Below are positions 7,261-13,845 of a stretch of 14,555 nt of DNA, piece after piece. A program made the position numbers and the translations under genes. The stretch lies in assembly GCA_964645125.1 (NCBI GenBank), contig CAZXZC010000021.1, positions 1-14,555 on the forward strand, read 5' to 3'. A model generated the notes under the pieces. It worked only from the letters and a program-made list of their open reading frames with translations, was not told the DNA's origin and did not search any database. The stretch's first letter is position 1; every line of letters begins with the position of its first letter. The DNA is from JBDKGD01 sp964645125 (GTDB taxonomy: Bacteria > Patescibacteriota > Minisyncoccia > UBA6257 > 2-01-FULL-56-20).

Positions 7261-9747
7261 CTAGTGGCTGCCTTCTGTCCTGAACCGTGCCTCAATTTTT
7301 TGTTTCACAAAATCCACGATTCGTGAAAACGCGTCTGCATCACCAAACTCGCGGCTAAACGATTCTCGGTTATGAAACTGCTGCACCTCTTTTGATACGT
7401 CATGTTGGCGGGCGTACAGCGAGTTGCCAATAGCAATAACTCGTGACAAGTTGGTGGCGTCGGAAGTGTCGGTAGGGTCAATGATCCCGCCAATATCAAG
7501 TGAAACTTCCCCGTCTTGCCGCGTCGGGTCATTCGCAACAATCGTACCGTTTTTACGCTCCTTTCCCTCACGATCCAAGCGAATACTTAAAGCATTTTTT
7601 CGCGCCGGGGAGGTGATGTCCGAAGAAAGTGGGGTATTCGAAAACAGGCAGTTAATCCGCGCCTCTCCATCAAACTCTTTTTGTGTGTTGCGATTTTCGT
7701 ATTGCACGCCGGTTGGGCGCAACTGAATACCGAAATACGAAATGCTGCCAGTTTCTTTCGTGCGCACCTCGAAGGTATATGTATACGGCACTGTTTCGAT
7801 CTCTTTTGAAGAGAGCGAAAATTCGTAGGGCGAAGTTAAACTTTCAGCGCGAATAAACTGGGCAAGTAAATCGAGTGATTGTTGATAGGTAGAAAGTGCC
7901 CGCGAAACATCGGTGGCGTCGCGGCACTCCAACAGAGCATTTGAAAAACTGTACGCACGAGCATTTCCCGAGCGCGCAACTGTGGCCGCGGTAACCAAGG
8001 TGTCTTTTGCTCGTCGCATAAACGACTCCGAAAGTTCCTCAACAAATCGCCCAGAATTGTGTGAGTCGGAAGGCACTGATTCTAAAAAGTCCGAAATTTT
8101 CACAAGATTTGCAATGGCACGTGAACGATCCTGTACTGCGCAGTACCCTGTAAATATTTCCTGCGCCACCTCTTTGGGGAGGCGCTCCGCGATCGCAAAC
8201 ACCGTACCCACAAGCGCTGGGTCATAATCAACCGCGATCAGTGTGCGAATTCCTTCAAGTCCAAAATTCCGACCCAGTTGCAGGAGTCGCTCCTTATCTT
8301 TTTCTTCCATAATAGCTCGCGCCAACAGAAGTTGTTCGCGCCAGGCCAATGCATGAATTCCAATCCCGGCATCTCGAAAAAATGAACGGAATATATCAAG
8401 CACAAAATCCACATCGCCCAAGTCAGCAACCCGCTGCGCGTACATTTCAGCTGACTCATCGGATCGACGAGTAACAATATCAGTAATCGCGTACCGCTGT
8501 ATCCTGTGCTGCATTTCCGCCGCACCTACCGTGGTGTGAGCGCTCACGTCGCTCTCTTCGAAAGATTTTCCCTTTTCTATAAATTTTGCTCGAATATCAT
8601 TTTTTTTCAATTCCGCCTCAGAAGAATTGAGAAGAGTGAAGGTGTACAAAAGACGTTTTTTTCCATGAACTTCTTGAAAGATCCCCGCGGTTTCAGGGTC
8701 AAGCAAGCGAGCACTCATGGTTTCATGATCAATTTTCATATCCGTTCCAACAAGAGTGTTTTTGCCAATATAATATTTTGCCGATACGCCACCCGGCCCA
8801 GTAAACGTAACAAATGGCGCTTTCGGGTTCAGGCGCCGTTCATGCCCTCCAAAAAGTTCACTGGTAGAGCTGTTGCCCATTCTTTGGAAATCGCTTTCAA
8901 GAAAAACTCCGCGTCGCAACAAATCAGGGGCGTATTTTTGTATAAACGGAAGCGGGTTGTTATCAAAACTAAGCGACCCTATATTATCAGTAAAAGAACC
9001 TTGTTTTTTTAATGGGTTTTGACCAGTAAGATCATAAAACAAACGGCCAGTAAATGGCTTAAATGACTCCGTATTTTTATCCCAAATTTCCAAAACCCCA
9101 TTCCCATTTCGCCGCGCGCGCAACTCACGAAGCAAACACAACACAGCCAACTCTGTTCTGTTGGTCGATGCGCCCGACTCCAAGGTAATTTCCGTTGTCC
9201 AGTCTGTTTGCGTGCCAAGTTCCCACGGCCTCACTGCAAAAGAGCTCGCTCGCTGGGCATAGCCGCCATACAAATCTTCTTTGCTTTGTGGAAGTTCGTA
9301 AAAAACGTGCGGGGCAAGCGCGCCTTGCTCAAAGCCTTCAGTTTTTGTGTCGGTTACAGTATAGCCGCGCAACCCTTCCAAAAGAGCGAGTACTTTATTT
9401 ACAGAAACATGAAAAGATCCCCGCTGCGCCGTTTTAAACGCAATGTTTTTTACCCCCTCCGCATCAAGCACCACCGCGCCTTTTTCTGTTTTCCAAATCA
9501 AACCATTGTCTTTTAGGTACGCGAGTGTTTTGTATCGAGAAATACTGTCGGCAGAACTTGGGTCGCCATCATAGTGGATACCAAATTCATGAAAGGCACG
9601 CTCACGCTCGCGGCTCCAGCGATCGCGCACAACCTCGCCACCAGTGTGCCCCGCTTTTTCTGAGCGATGTTTTTTCTGTTCAGGCTCGCTGGGTTGTTGC
9701 GGGGGAAGCTGTTCTTGCGGGGCTGAGTATGGAATCTGTTCAAACAT
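7261..9747 (-). CDS. Large unrecognised cytosolic protein (828 residues)
   Basis: Starts MFEQIPYSAPQEQLPPQQPS. The first 45 or so residues are rich in Pro, Gln, Glu and Lys and probably disordered. The remainder is a mixed soluble sequence with no signal peptide or membrane helix. Segments include RTELAVLCLLRELRARR around residue 195, a helical part near EMQHRIQRYAITDIVTRRSD in the middle, and a beta-looking stretch TVPYTYTFEVRTKETGSISY towards the end. I recognise no domain or catalytic motif. It starts 15 bases after the stop of the TrmB-like gene, so the two are very likely one operon, and no SD is visible. Regulation by that partner is a fair inference. The frame has no breaks. Confidence 0.85.
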   Translation of the reverse strand: MFEQIPYSAPQEQLPPQQPSEPEQKKHRSEKAGHTGGEVVRDRWSRERERAFHEFGIHYDGDPSSADSISRYKTLAYLKDNGLIWKTEKGAVVLDAEGVKNIAFKTAQRGSFHVSVNKVLALLEGLRGYTVTDTKTEGFEQGALAPHVFYELPQSKEDLYGGYAQRASSFAVRPWELGTQTDWTTEITLESGASTNRTELAVLCLLRELRARRNGNGVLEIWDKNTESFKPFTGRLFYDLTGQNPLKKQGSFTDNIGSLSFDNNPLPFIQKYAPDLLRRGVFLESDFQRMGNSSTSELFGGHERRLNPKAPFVTFTGPGGVSAKYYIGKNTLVGTDMKIDHETMSARLLDPETAGIFQEVHGKKRLLYTFTLLNSSEAELKKNDIRAKFIEKGKSFEESDVSAHTTVGAAEMQHRIQRYAITDIVTRRSDESAEMYAQRVADLGDVDFVLDIFRSFFRDAGIGIHALAWREQLLLARAIMEEKDKERLLQLGRNFGLEGIRTLIAVDYDPALVGTVFAIAERLPKEVAQEIFTGYCAVQDRSRAIANLVKISDFLESVPSDSHNSGRFVEELSESFMRRAKDTLVTAATVARSGNARAYSFSNALLECRDATDVSRALSTYQQSLDLLAQFIRAESLTSPYEFSLSSKEIETVPYTYTFEVRTKETGSISYFGIQLRPTGVQYENRNTQKEFDGEARINCLFSNTPLSSDITSPARKNALSIRLDREGKERKNGTIVANDPTRQDGEVSLDIGGIIDPTDTSDATNLSRVIAIGNSLYARQHDVSKEVQQFHNRESFSREFGDADAFSRIVDFVKQKIEARFRTEGSH

Positions 9748-9762
9748 AACAACTTAATAAGT

Positions 9763-10557
9763 TTATTTGAGGGAATCTTCAGTAATCACCGAAGAGTTTG
9801 GATGTTGTGCGCCAAGTCGCATCAAGGTGAAAAGCGCTCGCATCGCCTGAGCAATAGCAGGGTGCTGAATAATAGTACCTGTCAACGGATCTGCTAAATG
9901 AATCATCGCCACTTTGTCTCCATAAATATCAATCTCAACCGGATCTTTGTAAAGTCGCGCGTCAACCCAGGTACGGGTAAATAAGTTTGCCTCATCAACC
10001 GCCAAATCATGGTTGGCATCAGGGGTGTTAGGGGTAATGGCGGTCACAGAAATATTCTTGGCCACACGCTTGCGAATAAATGCCGGAATAAAATCAAACG
10101 CCTTATCTTTGTCGTGGATGCTGCGCACCAAAAGCACGTCCTGGCCAGTATCTAAAATATCATCATAAATCCGCTTCACCCCATCCAAACCCTCATAAAA
10201 GGAAACCCCCGGCTTACCCGAAACCAGGTTAAACAAAGACACCAAGCTTCCCAAATGGGTAGAAAGCACCGCCGCAGCGTTTTCCGCCTCTTTTTGGCGC
10301 AGCGCCACCAACTCGGCCAATTTCCCTGGGTGCAAGGGCTCAAACACCGCCACTGCTCCCGGTGCATCCTTTTTCGTCACCAACCCTATTTCAATAAGCT
10401 GATCCAACACTTTATAGGCCAGGCCACGCTTGAGGGTGCTGGTTTTTGCGATCCGGCTGGCAGGGGAGGGCCCTTCCTTTAAAAGGTACTCATATATAGA
10501 GGCCTGTTCGGGGCTAAGGCCAAGCCGGGTTAATTCTTGGGTGTATGAAGCATTCAT
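9763..10557 (-). CDS. TrmB-family transcriptional regulator
   Basis: A 264-residue DNA-binding regulator. Residues 8-75 form a winged helix-turn-helix of TrmB type: LGLSPEQASIYEYLLKEG, then ASRIAKTSTLKRGLAYKVLDQL, then GLV. A short helical linker (about 78-110) follows. The C-terminal domain (about 115-250) starts with PGVSFYEGLDGVKRIYDDIL, typical of TrmB-like effector domains. It contains a DIYGDKVAMIHL strand and is related to the phospholipase D fold without visible HKD motifs. The ligand is unknown. The ATG at 10557 lies about 7 bases after the predicted transcription start, so the mRNA is nearly leaderless. An inverted repeat over the -35 region suggests autoregulation. The 828-residue gene follows in the same operon. 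Confidence 0.88.
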   Translation of the reverse strand: MNASYTQELTRLGLSPEQASIYEYLLKEGPSPASRIAKTSTLKRGLAYKVLDQLIEIGLVTKKDAPGAVAVFEPLHPGKLAELVALRQKEAENAAAVLSTHLGSLVSLFNLVSGKPGVSFYEGLDGVKRIYDDILDTGQDVLLVRSIHDKDKAFDFIPAFIRKRVAKNISVTAITPNTPDANHDLAVDEANLFTRTWVDARLYKDPVEIDIYGDKVAMIHLADPLTGTIIQHPAIAQAMRALFTLMRLGAQHPNSSVITEDSLK

Positions 10558-10570
10558 AAGTGGTGCTTAT

Positions 10571-10608
10571 AGTATAGCAGAAAATAAATTGTCACGTAAA
10601 TATGACAA
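10571..10608 (-). promoter_or_regulatory. Promoter and operator of the trmB-like gene
   Basis: On the minus strand an extended -10, TGC-TATACT (TATACT at 10576-10571), lies 13 bases before the ATG. The perfect inverted repeat TTGTCA-N8-TGACAA occupies 10589-10608, where the -35 hexamer should be. A regulator bound there would occlude polymerase; the adjacent TrmB-like protein is the obvious candidate. Confidence 0.6.
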
Positions 10609-10687
10609 AAAAGATAAGTAAAATAAGGCTTTTTATACTTATTTACCAATGAATAATAGCATACACCAATATATTTTTCACGAGTAC

Positions 10688-10716
10688 TTGACAAATTAGT
10701 AAAGCTAGTATATAAT
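10688..10716 (+). promoter_or_regulatory. Perfect-consensus promoter of the structured operon
   Basis: TTGACA (10688-10693) and TATAAT (10711-10716) have a spacer of exactly 17 bases. The predicted start is about 10723. It diverges from the TrmB-like gene, whose operator lies about 80 bases away. No other promoter of this quality is visible before the right edge, so all downstream cistrons probably depend on it. Confidence 0.88.
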
Positions 10717-10722
10717 GGGGTT

Positions 10723-11730
10723 GTAAGGATGAGATAAGGAAAACGAACGCGGAGCTCTTAAAAATAACAAAGGTTTTAGTAAGAAGGATGGCAGGCATAT
10801 AAATGGCTCCTATCCTTCTTCCTAAAAGGAAGAGAGATTAGTTCTTTGAATAAAAAAAGTATAGCGATAGGTGATGGCGAGCGACCAATCTGATCTTGTG
10901 CTGTTCCGGTAGGGAATGGGTTTCCACCCAAAACCCCAAAATCACGCCCACGACACAAAAAATCTTGAGGCAAGTGTATCGGGCAAAACAGTACAGACGG
11001 TATCTGGACCGGTAAGCCAGAAAAAAAGAGAGAAGTCGTTCCACCAAGGAAACATCACCCGCGCTATAGCTTCATATTTATAGAGGTATACCTCGAACGA
11101 AATGAGTCGAGATGCCTCTACGAATAGTTAACTAACAATGAGTGCACCCTGCCGAAATTGGCAGAAGCCAGTTCCGACAGGGAACACTCCTTGAGTAGCA
11201 TCTTTCTAAAAGGAGAGAGAGGTTTCACAAGGGAGAGCTTCACAATAGAAATTACCTAAAACCTAATTTCTTCCATACACAAGATAGTTTATTCACCAAC
11301 GAGTTCGTGCTCGTATCAAACGGGAGCATTGGGTACCATATTTTAAAAAATAAGGCACCCAGAAGGGGAATAGATTATATCTTGGACATCATGAGTATTG
11401 TTAAAAAATACAAAATGATGGTTCTTGGAGGAGGTACTAGGGTTTAGCCACTAGCCAATAGGGTATAGTTGAAAACACAAAATTAATTCTTATGTTTAAA
11501 GCTATATGCTATAAGCTACACGCTATATGCTAATACTTCGTCCCTTGAATTGAGCTTACAAAGGAGAGAGAAAAAAACTTTGTGGCTCAACACAAGTAAA
11601 ATTGAATAAAGATATTCAAGGTTTTAGTGATAACCTATGGGCGAAAATCCCATAAAAATCACGAGAGTAAATTATTACTCGAGGCAGTTCGTATTGGCCT
11701 TAACAATATGAAAATCCCAAAGGAGGGATT
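10723..11730 (+). ncRNA. About 1-kb structured leader without convincing genes
   Basis: Between the promoter and the first cistron with a good SD lie about 1000 nt that fold locally almost throughout. Clear stems include AAGAAGGAT with ATCCTTCTT near 10780-10820; TAGAGG...CCTCTA enclosing CTCGA...TCGAG (11079-11121); TGCC/GGCA and GTTCC/GGAAC (11150-11184); GAAATTA-N9-TAATTTC (11248-11270); and ACGAG-TTCGTG-CTCGT (11299-11314). Purine motifs containing GAGAGA recur at 10828, 11027, 11212 and 11563. GGTTTTAGT occurs near 10771 and 11620. GCTATATGCTA is repeated 21 bases apart (11501, 11522). Short ATG frames exist but lack SD sequences. It may be a large functional RNA or an array of leader modules. 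No known family was recognised. Confidence 0.65.
11550..11662 (+). promoter_or_regulatory. Type A leader module, copy 1
   Basis: Hairpin one: TTGAGC-TT-ACAAAG, loop of 14 starting GAGAGAG, CTTTGT-G-GCTCAA (11550-11590). Further on, GTGAT/ATCAC (11627-11662) encloses ATGGG-CGAAAAT-CCCAT (11637-11653). The second copy at 12017-12100 keeps the GAGAGAGAAAA loop and the (C/T)GAAAAT loop but has different stem bases that still pair. The module precedes the 51-residue ORF. Confidence 0.65.
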
Positions 11731-11886
11731 ATGGAAAACATAAAAAGAGCAGCAAAAAAGATCCAATCCCTATTGGGATTGGATCTTCAAAGAATCAAAT
11801 CCCAATCCGCACTTGCAGTGCGGATTGGGATTAGGGGGTCAATTTTTGTTGCCACGGTTATCGAACTGTGGCAATTGACCCATTGA
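11731..11886 (+). CDS. Unrecognised 51-residue peptide encoded by three stem-loops
   Basis: A small ORF not reported by length-limited ORF calling. ATG at 11731 follows AAAGGAGGGATT, an excellent SD. The product starts MENIKRAAKKIQSLLGLDLQ and ends FVATVIELWQLTH, a basic amphipathic N-terminal half and a hydrophobic end. Almost the whole coding sequence falls into three stems: 13 bp perfect with loop TATT (11758-11787); 16 bp perfect with loop TGC (11798-11832); and a two-part stem of 8 plus 8 bp (11836-11881, one G-U). The stop codon lies just after the third. The SD is good evidence for translation, but such folding would oppose ribosomes, so an RNA function with incidental translation is possible. 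No family recognised. Confidence 0.65.
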   Translation: MENIKRAAKKIQSLLGLDLQRIKSQSALAVRIGIRGSIFVATVIELWQLTH

Positions 11887-12009
11887 TTGCTCCCTGTCGT
11901 GAGACAGTGAGTACAACCCCACTCACATACTGGGTAATGTATGTGCGTCCGTCGCGACCGATATCGCGACAACACTCAAGGGGGAGCCATTGCACAGTCA
12001 TCGCTCCCC
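11887..12009 (+). promoter_or_regulatory. Multi-hairpin junction with three competing arms
   Basis: After the 51-residue ORF come CTGTC-GTGA-GACAG (11894-11907), TGAG/CTCA (11908-11925), ACATAC/GTATGT (11925-11944) and GTCGCGA-N6-TCGCGAC (11951-11970). GCTCCC (11889-11894) can pair with GGGAGC (11982-11987) to close a multibranch loop. The same GGGGAGC (11981-11987) can instead pair with GCTCCCC (12003-12009). The two pairings exclude each other, as in attenuators and riboswitches. Confidence 0.55.
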
Positions 12010-12016
12010 ACTTTAC

Positions 12017-12160
12017 TTGAGCTTTATCAGGGAGAGAGAAAATTTCTTTGGTAAGCTCAAAGAAAGTATCGGGGCGCCGACCCGCAGGTGAAAATCCTGT
12101 AAAGACGGTTGGGTTTATAGATTTGCAGTTCCCACTCAAACTGCTCGACTGAGCTTAAGC
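12017..12160 (+). promoter_or_regulatory. Type A leader module, copy 2, before the DHH-like gene
   Basis: TTGAGCTT/AAGCTCAA (12017-12060) encloses ATCAGG/CTTTGGT and a loop starting GAGAGAGAAAA. GCAGG-TGAAAAT-CCTGT lies at 12084-12100. A hairpin GCAGTT-N8-AACTGC (12125-12144) follows, and CTCA in its loop could pair with TGAG (12150-12153) as a pseudoknot. The first two elements match copy 1 at 11550 with compensatory stem changes. Confidence 0.6.
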
Positions 12161-12207
12161 TCGGCCAGACATAAACAGATTTCCAATTTCAAAATTAAGG
12201 AGATTTT

Positions 12208-13149
12208 ATGTTCAAAAAAATCAATCAAATTATTGCGGTTGGCAGTGTGGATGGAATTTTGACAACCGCGGCAATGCTGCGGTTGATCGGAAACGAAAAT
12301 ATTGACCTGCTGTTTACGCAGGCCTTCGCTGTCGACAAAATTGATGTGGCTGCGTTGCAGCCCAGCCGCAAAATCGCGTTCGTTGACCTCGCGGTCAACA
12401 ATCGCGATAAAGCAATGACAAAAAATTTCGTGACCGCGTTGCAAAACGCTGGCCATGAAATTGTCGCGGTGTGTGACGAACACTGTCGCGAAGATTGGTT
12501 TGAGATTTTGGGGAATTTTGATGGCCTTGCCATCGAGCCCCAAAGCCAAGCCAAAGGAGTTTTCAAATCCAGTGGCGCCGTACTGCGCAATGCAGTCGGC
12601 AATTTGCTGGATGATCATGGTCGAGAACTGTGCGAAGCGGCTGATGCCGGTGATCGCATGGACTTTTCGACTCACTTCGGTGGGGTCGTGAACCAAGCGG
12701 TGAAGTCGAGAATTGCCGACGACACCCGGCGAGTTCACTTGGCGAAACATTTCTCCCAAAACCAGAATTCGGACGAAACCATCCTTGGCTGGATCAAGGA
12801 ATACGAGGTGATCCTGGCTAACCACCAGGAAATCTTGAATTCCAAGATCGACCTTGGCGGTGGAATTATCCGAGTGTCCACGATCGGTAAGGTGGTGGAT
12901 ATTACCACCCTCATGTCCACTCTGTATAAGAGTGGTGGCCGAGTTGTGGTGGTTGAGGGCGAGATGTTTAACAAGGCGGCTGGACGCAAAGAGCGTCAAG
13001 TCGCCTTCGGGACCAGCGAGAAGTTCGATCTTCTCGCTGCCGTTAAGGCGGTCGTTCCGGCCGCTAGCGGGTTCGCCCAAAAGGCGAACGTTCCGCTGGA
13101 TCAGGAGCAGGCGGCTCTCGATGCCGTCCGTGCGCTCTTGGTCAGCTAG
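12208..13149 (+). CDS. DHH-phosphoesterase-like protein, probably degenerate active site
   Basis: A 313-residue protein starting MFKKINQIIAVGSVDGILTT. The layout recalls DHH/DHHA1 phosphoesterases such as RecJ and nanoRNase. GSVDGILTTAAML stands where motif I (SHxDxDG) is expected, FVDLAVNNRD for motif II, VCDEHCRED for the DHH motif and AADAGD for motif IV. The C-terminal end resembles DHHA1. The motif I histidine is missing and DHH reads DEH, so catalysis is doubtful. The ATG follows AAGGAG by 5 bases. The coding sequence folds locally from end to end: GCGTT-GCAA-AACGC inside AATTTC/GAAATT (12424-12462), TTTGGGG/CCCCAAA around GATGGC/GCCATC (12507-12544), CCACTCT-GTATA-AGAGTGG (12917-12935), GCGAGAAG-N6-CTTCTCGC (13016-13037), and others. 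Family call moderate; the gene itself is certain. Confidence 0.75.
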   Translation: MFKKINQIIAVGSVDGILTTAAMLRLIGNENIDLLFTQAFAVDKIDVAALQPSRKIAFVDLAVNNRDKAMTKNFVTALQNAGHEIVAVCDEHCREDWFEILGNFDGLAIEPQSQAKGVFKSSGAVLRNAVGNLLDDHGRELCEAADAGDRMDFSTHFGGVVNQAVKSRIADDTRRVHLAKHFSQNQNSDETILGWIKEYEVILANHQEILNSKIDLGGGIIRVSTIGKVVDITTLMSTLYKSGGRVVVVEGEMFNKAAGRKERQVAFGTSEKFDLLAAVKAVVPAASGFAQKANVPLDQEQAALDAVRALLVS

Positions 13150-13255
13150 TAAACACTCCTGGGTAAGAGTATAAACTGCATCCGCGTCGGACTTCACGGC
13201 GTAAGAAGTTGAAAGCTACAGAATATCGTAGTCGTAAACATGGAAGCGACCACCC

Positions 13256-13304
13256 CCACCTTCTCGGGGAAATTCCAAAGGTGGTTGTCTGAGGTAATTT
13301 CCCC
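13256..13304 (+). promoter_or_regulatory. H-type pseudoknot or two-state RNA switch
   Basis: CCACCTT (13256-13262) pairs with AAGGTGG (13278-13284), and GGGGAAATT (13266-13274) pairs with AATTTCCCC (13296-13304). The two perfect helices interleave, so they form a classical pseudoknot or two alternative states. It lies between the DHH-like gene and the leader of the 74-residue gene. Confidence 0.65.
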
Positions 13305-13329
13305 ACCCTTTCTAGGGGGATGATTTTTT

Positions 13330-13570
13330 GTAAGCGGTGATTCTAGATATACCGCTTACGCACTTTTGGGGTTTGTGGAAACACACTCATGTTTTTACAA
13401 ACCCTTTCTCATCTAAGCTGATTACCAAATGCTGTCATCCTAAGCGTAAGCGAAGGATCTCCGTTTGTGTATTGATATAAAGATTATCAGTAATCATTTT
13501 AGATGGGAAAAAAATTTCCCAACAAATAATCTGGCGACACCGGCCATAACAGGTGTGATTTTTTGGAGGT
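13330..13570 (+). promoter_or_regulatory. Type B leader module, copy 1, with pseudoknot at the SD
   Basis: In order: GTAAGCGGT/ACCGCTTAC around loop GATTCTAGATAT (13330-13359); GGGTTTGT/ACAAACCC (13369-13404), followed by TTTCTCATCT; CATCTAA (13410-13416) pairing at a distance with TTAGATG (13499-13505); GGGAAA-AAAA-TTTCCC (13505-13520); then a pseudoknot, TGGC (13532-13535) with GCCA (13543-13546) and loop ACACC (13537-13541) with GGTGT (13552-13556). The SD GGAGG starts 9 bases later. Copy 2 at 13846 has the same architecture with different paired bases. Confidence 0.8.
13432..13462. repeat. REP-like repeat inside the leader
   Basis: CTGTCATCC...GAAGGATCTC matches the unit at 6519-6546. 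It lies in the variable stretch between the two halves of the CATCTAA/TTAGATG helix, where extra sequence can be tolerated. Copy 2 of the leader has unrelated palindromes (13938-13980) at the same place. Confidence 0.5.
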
Positions 13571-13574
13571 TCTT

Positions 13575-13799
13575 ATGTTAGCGGATCTTATCAACAAGGG
13601 TGTCAAAGTTGGCACCTTTGTGAGCGAAGAAGCTGCTGCGGCGTACGCGGCAAAAAACAACTTGGCGGATTTCGAAGTCCGCCCATACGTCGCGGAAGAA
13701 ATTCCGGCCGACGTATGCATTTACTGCGGTAATCGCGACTGTGTCGCGATTACCGCAGGGGAGTCAGTCTGCGGTTTTGACCCTGATTTTGAGGGGTAA
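13575..13799 (+). CDS. Unrecognised 74-residue Cys-containing protein
   Basis: Begins MLADLINKGVKVGTFVSEEA. GGAGG 5 bases before the ATG fixes the start; an in-frame TTG 12 bases upstream overlaps the SD and is unlikely. The acidic soluble product has an Ala-rich helix (EEAAAAYAAKNNLADFEV) and four cysteines in VCIYCGNRDCVAITAGESVCG, possibly a small metal-binding or redox site. Stems cover most of the coding sequence: ACAAGGGTG/CACCTTTGT (13594-13621), GGCGGA/TCCGCC (13664-13683), CATACGTCG...CGACGTATG with GGAA-GAAA-TTCC inside (13684-13717), and a perfect 15-bp stem with loop TGT (13725-13757). TGCGGTTT/AAGCCGCA (13770-13805) spans the stop codon. Function unknown. Confidence 0.82.
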   Translation: MLADLINKGVKVGTFVSEEAAAAYAAKNNLADFEVRPYVAEEIPADVCIYCGNRDCVAITAGESVCGFDPDFEG

Positions 13800-13809
13800 G
13801 CCGCAAAAA

Positions 13810-13830
13810 ATCCTGATTCTAGATCAGGAT
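13810..13830 (+). promoter_or_regulatory. Hairpin with GATTCTAGAT
   Basis: ATCCTGAT-TCTAG-ATCAGGAT is a perfect 8-bp stem 11 bases after the stop codon. It contains GATTCTAGAT, the text found in the loops at 13339 and 13853, but here it is partly in the stem. Confidence 0.6.
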
Positions 13831-13845
13831 AAAAATGCACTAAAA

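Noticed and set aside
11138..11194. 18-codon ATG frame starting MSAPCRNWQKP in the long leader
   Set aside because: No SD; the bases are explained by hairpins. A leader peptide cannot be excluded.
11501..11532. Direct repeats GCTATATGCTA as a CRISPR-like array
   Set aside because: Only two copies of 11 bases 21 bp apart, with no spacers or cas genes; a short tandem or dispersed repeat.
11637..11711. 24-codon ATG frame starting MGENPIKITRV
   Set aside because: No SD, and the ATG lies inside the (C/T)GAAAAT hairpin that is conserved in copy 2, where no frame exists.
10723..11730. Group I intron, RNase P RNA or SRP RNA in the long leader
   Set aside because: No GAGGAAAGTCC/ACAGAA core of RNase P, no SRP apical loop and no recognisable group I P/Q/R/S elements.
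12062..12120. Resemblance of GGTGAAAATCC to part of a cobalamin riboswitch
   Set aside because: The B12 box (GCCACTG-like) and the rest of the conserved core are absent, and the same loop recurs in a different context at 11637.
12136..13197. A 353-codon open frame on the minus strand opposite the DHH-like gene
   Set aside because: The plus-strand frame has a strong SD, upstream leader and family-like motifs. The antisense frame has no SD or recognisable motif and probably stays open because of the palindromic composition.
13563..13574. TTG start upstream of the 74-residue gene
   Set aside because: That codon is part of the SD (TTGGAGG); the ATG at 13575 has ideal spacing.
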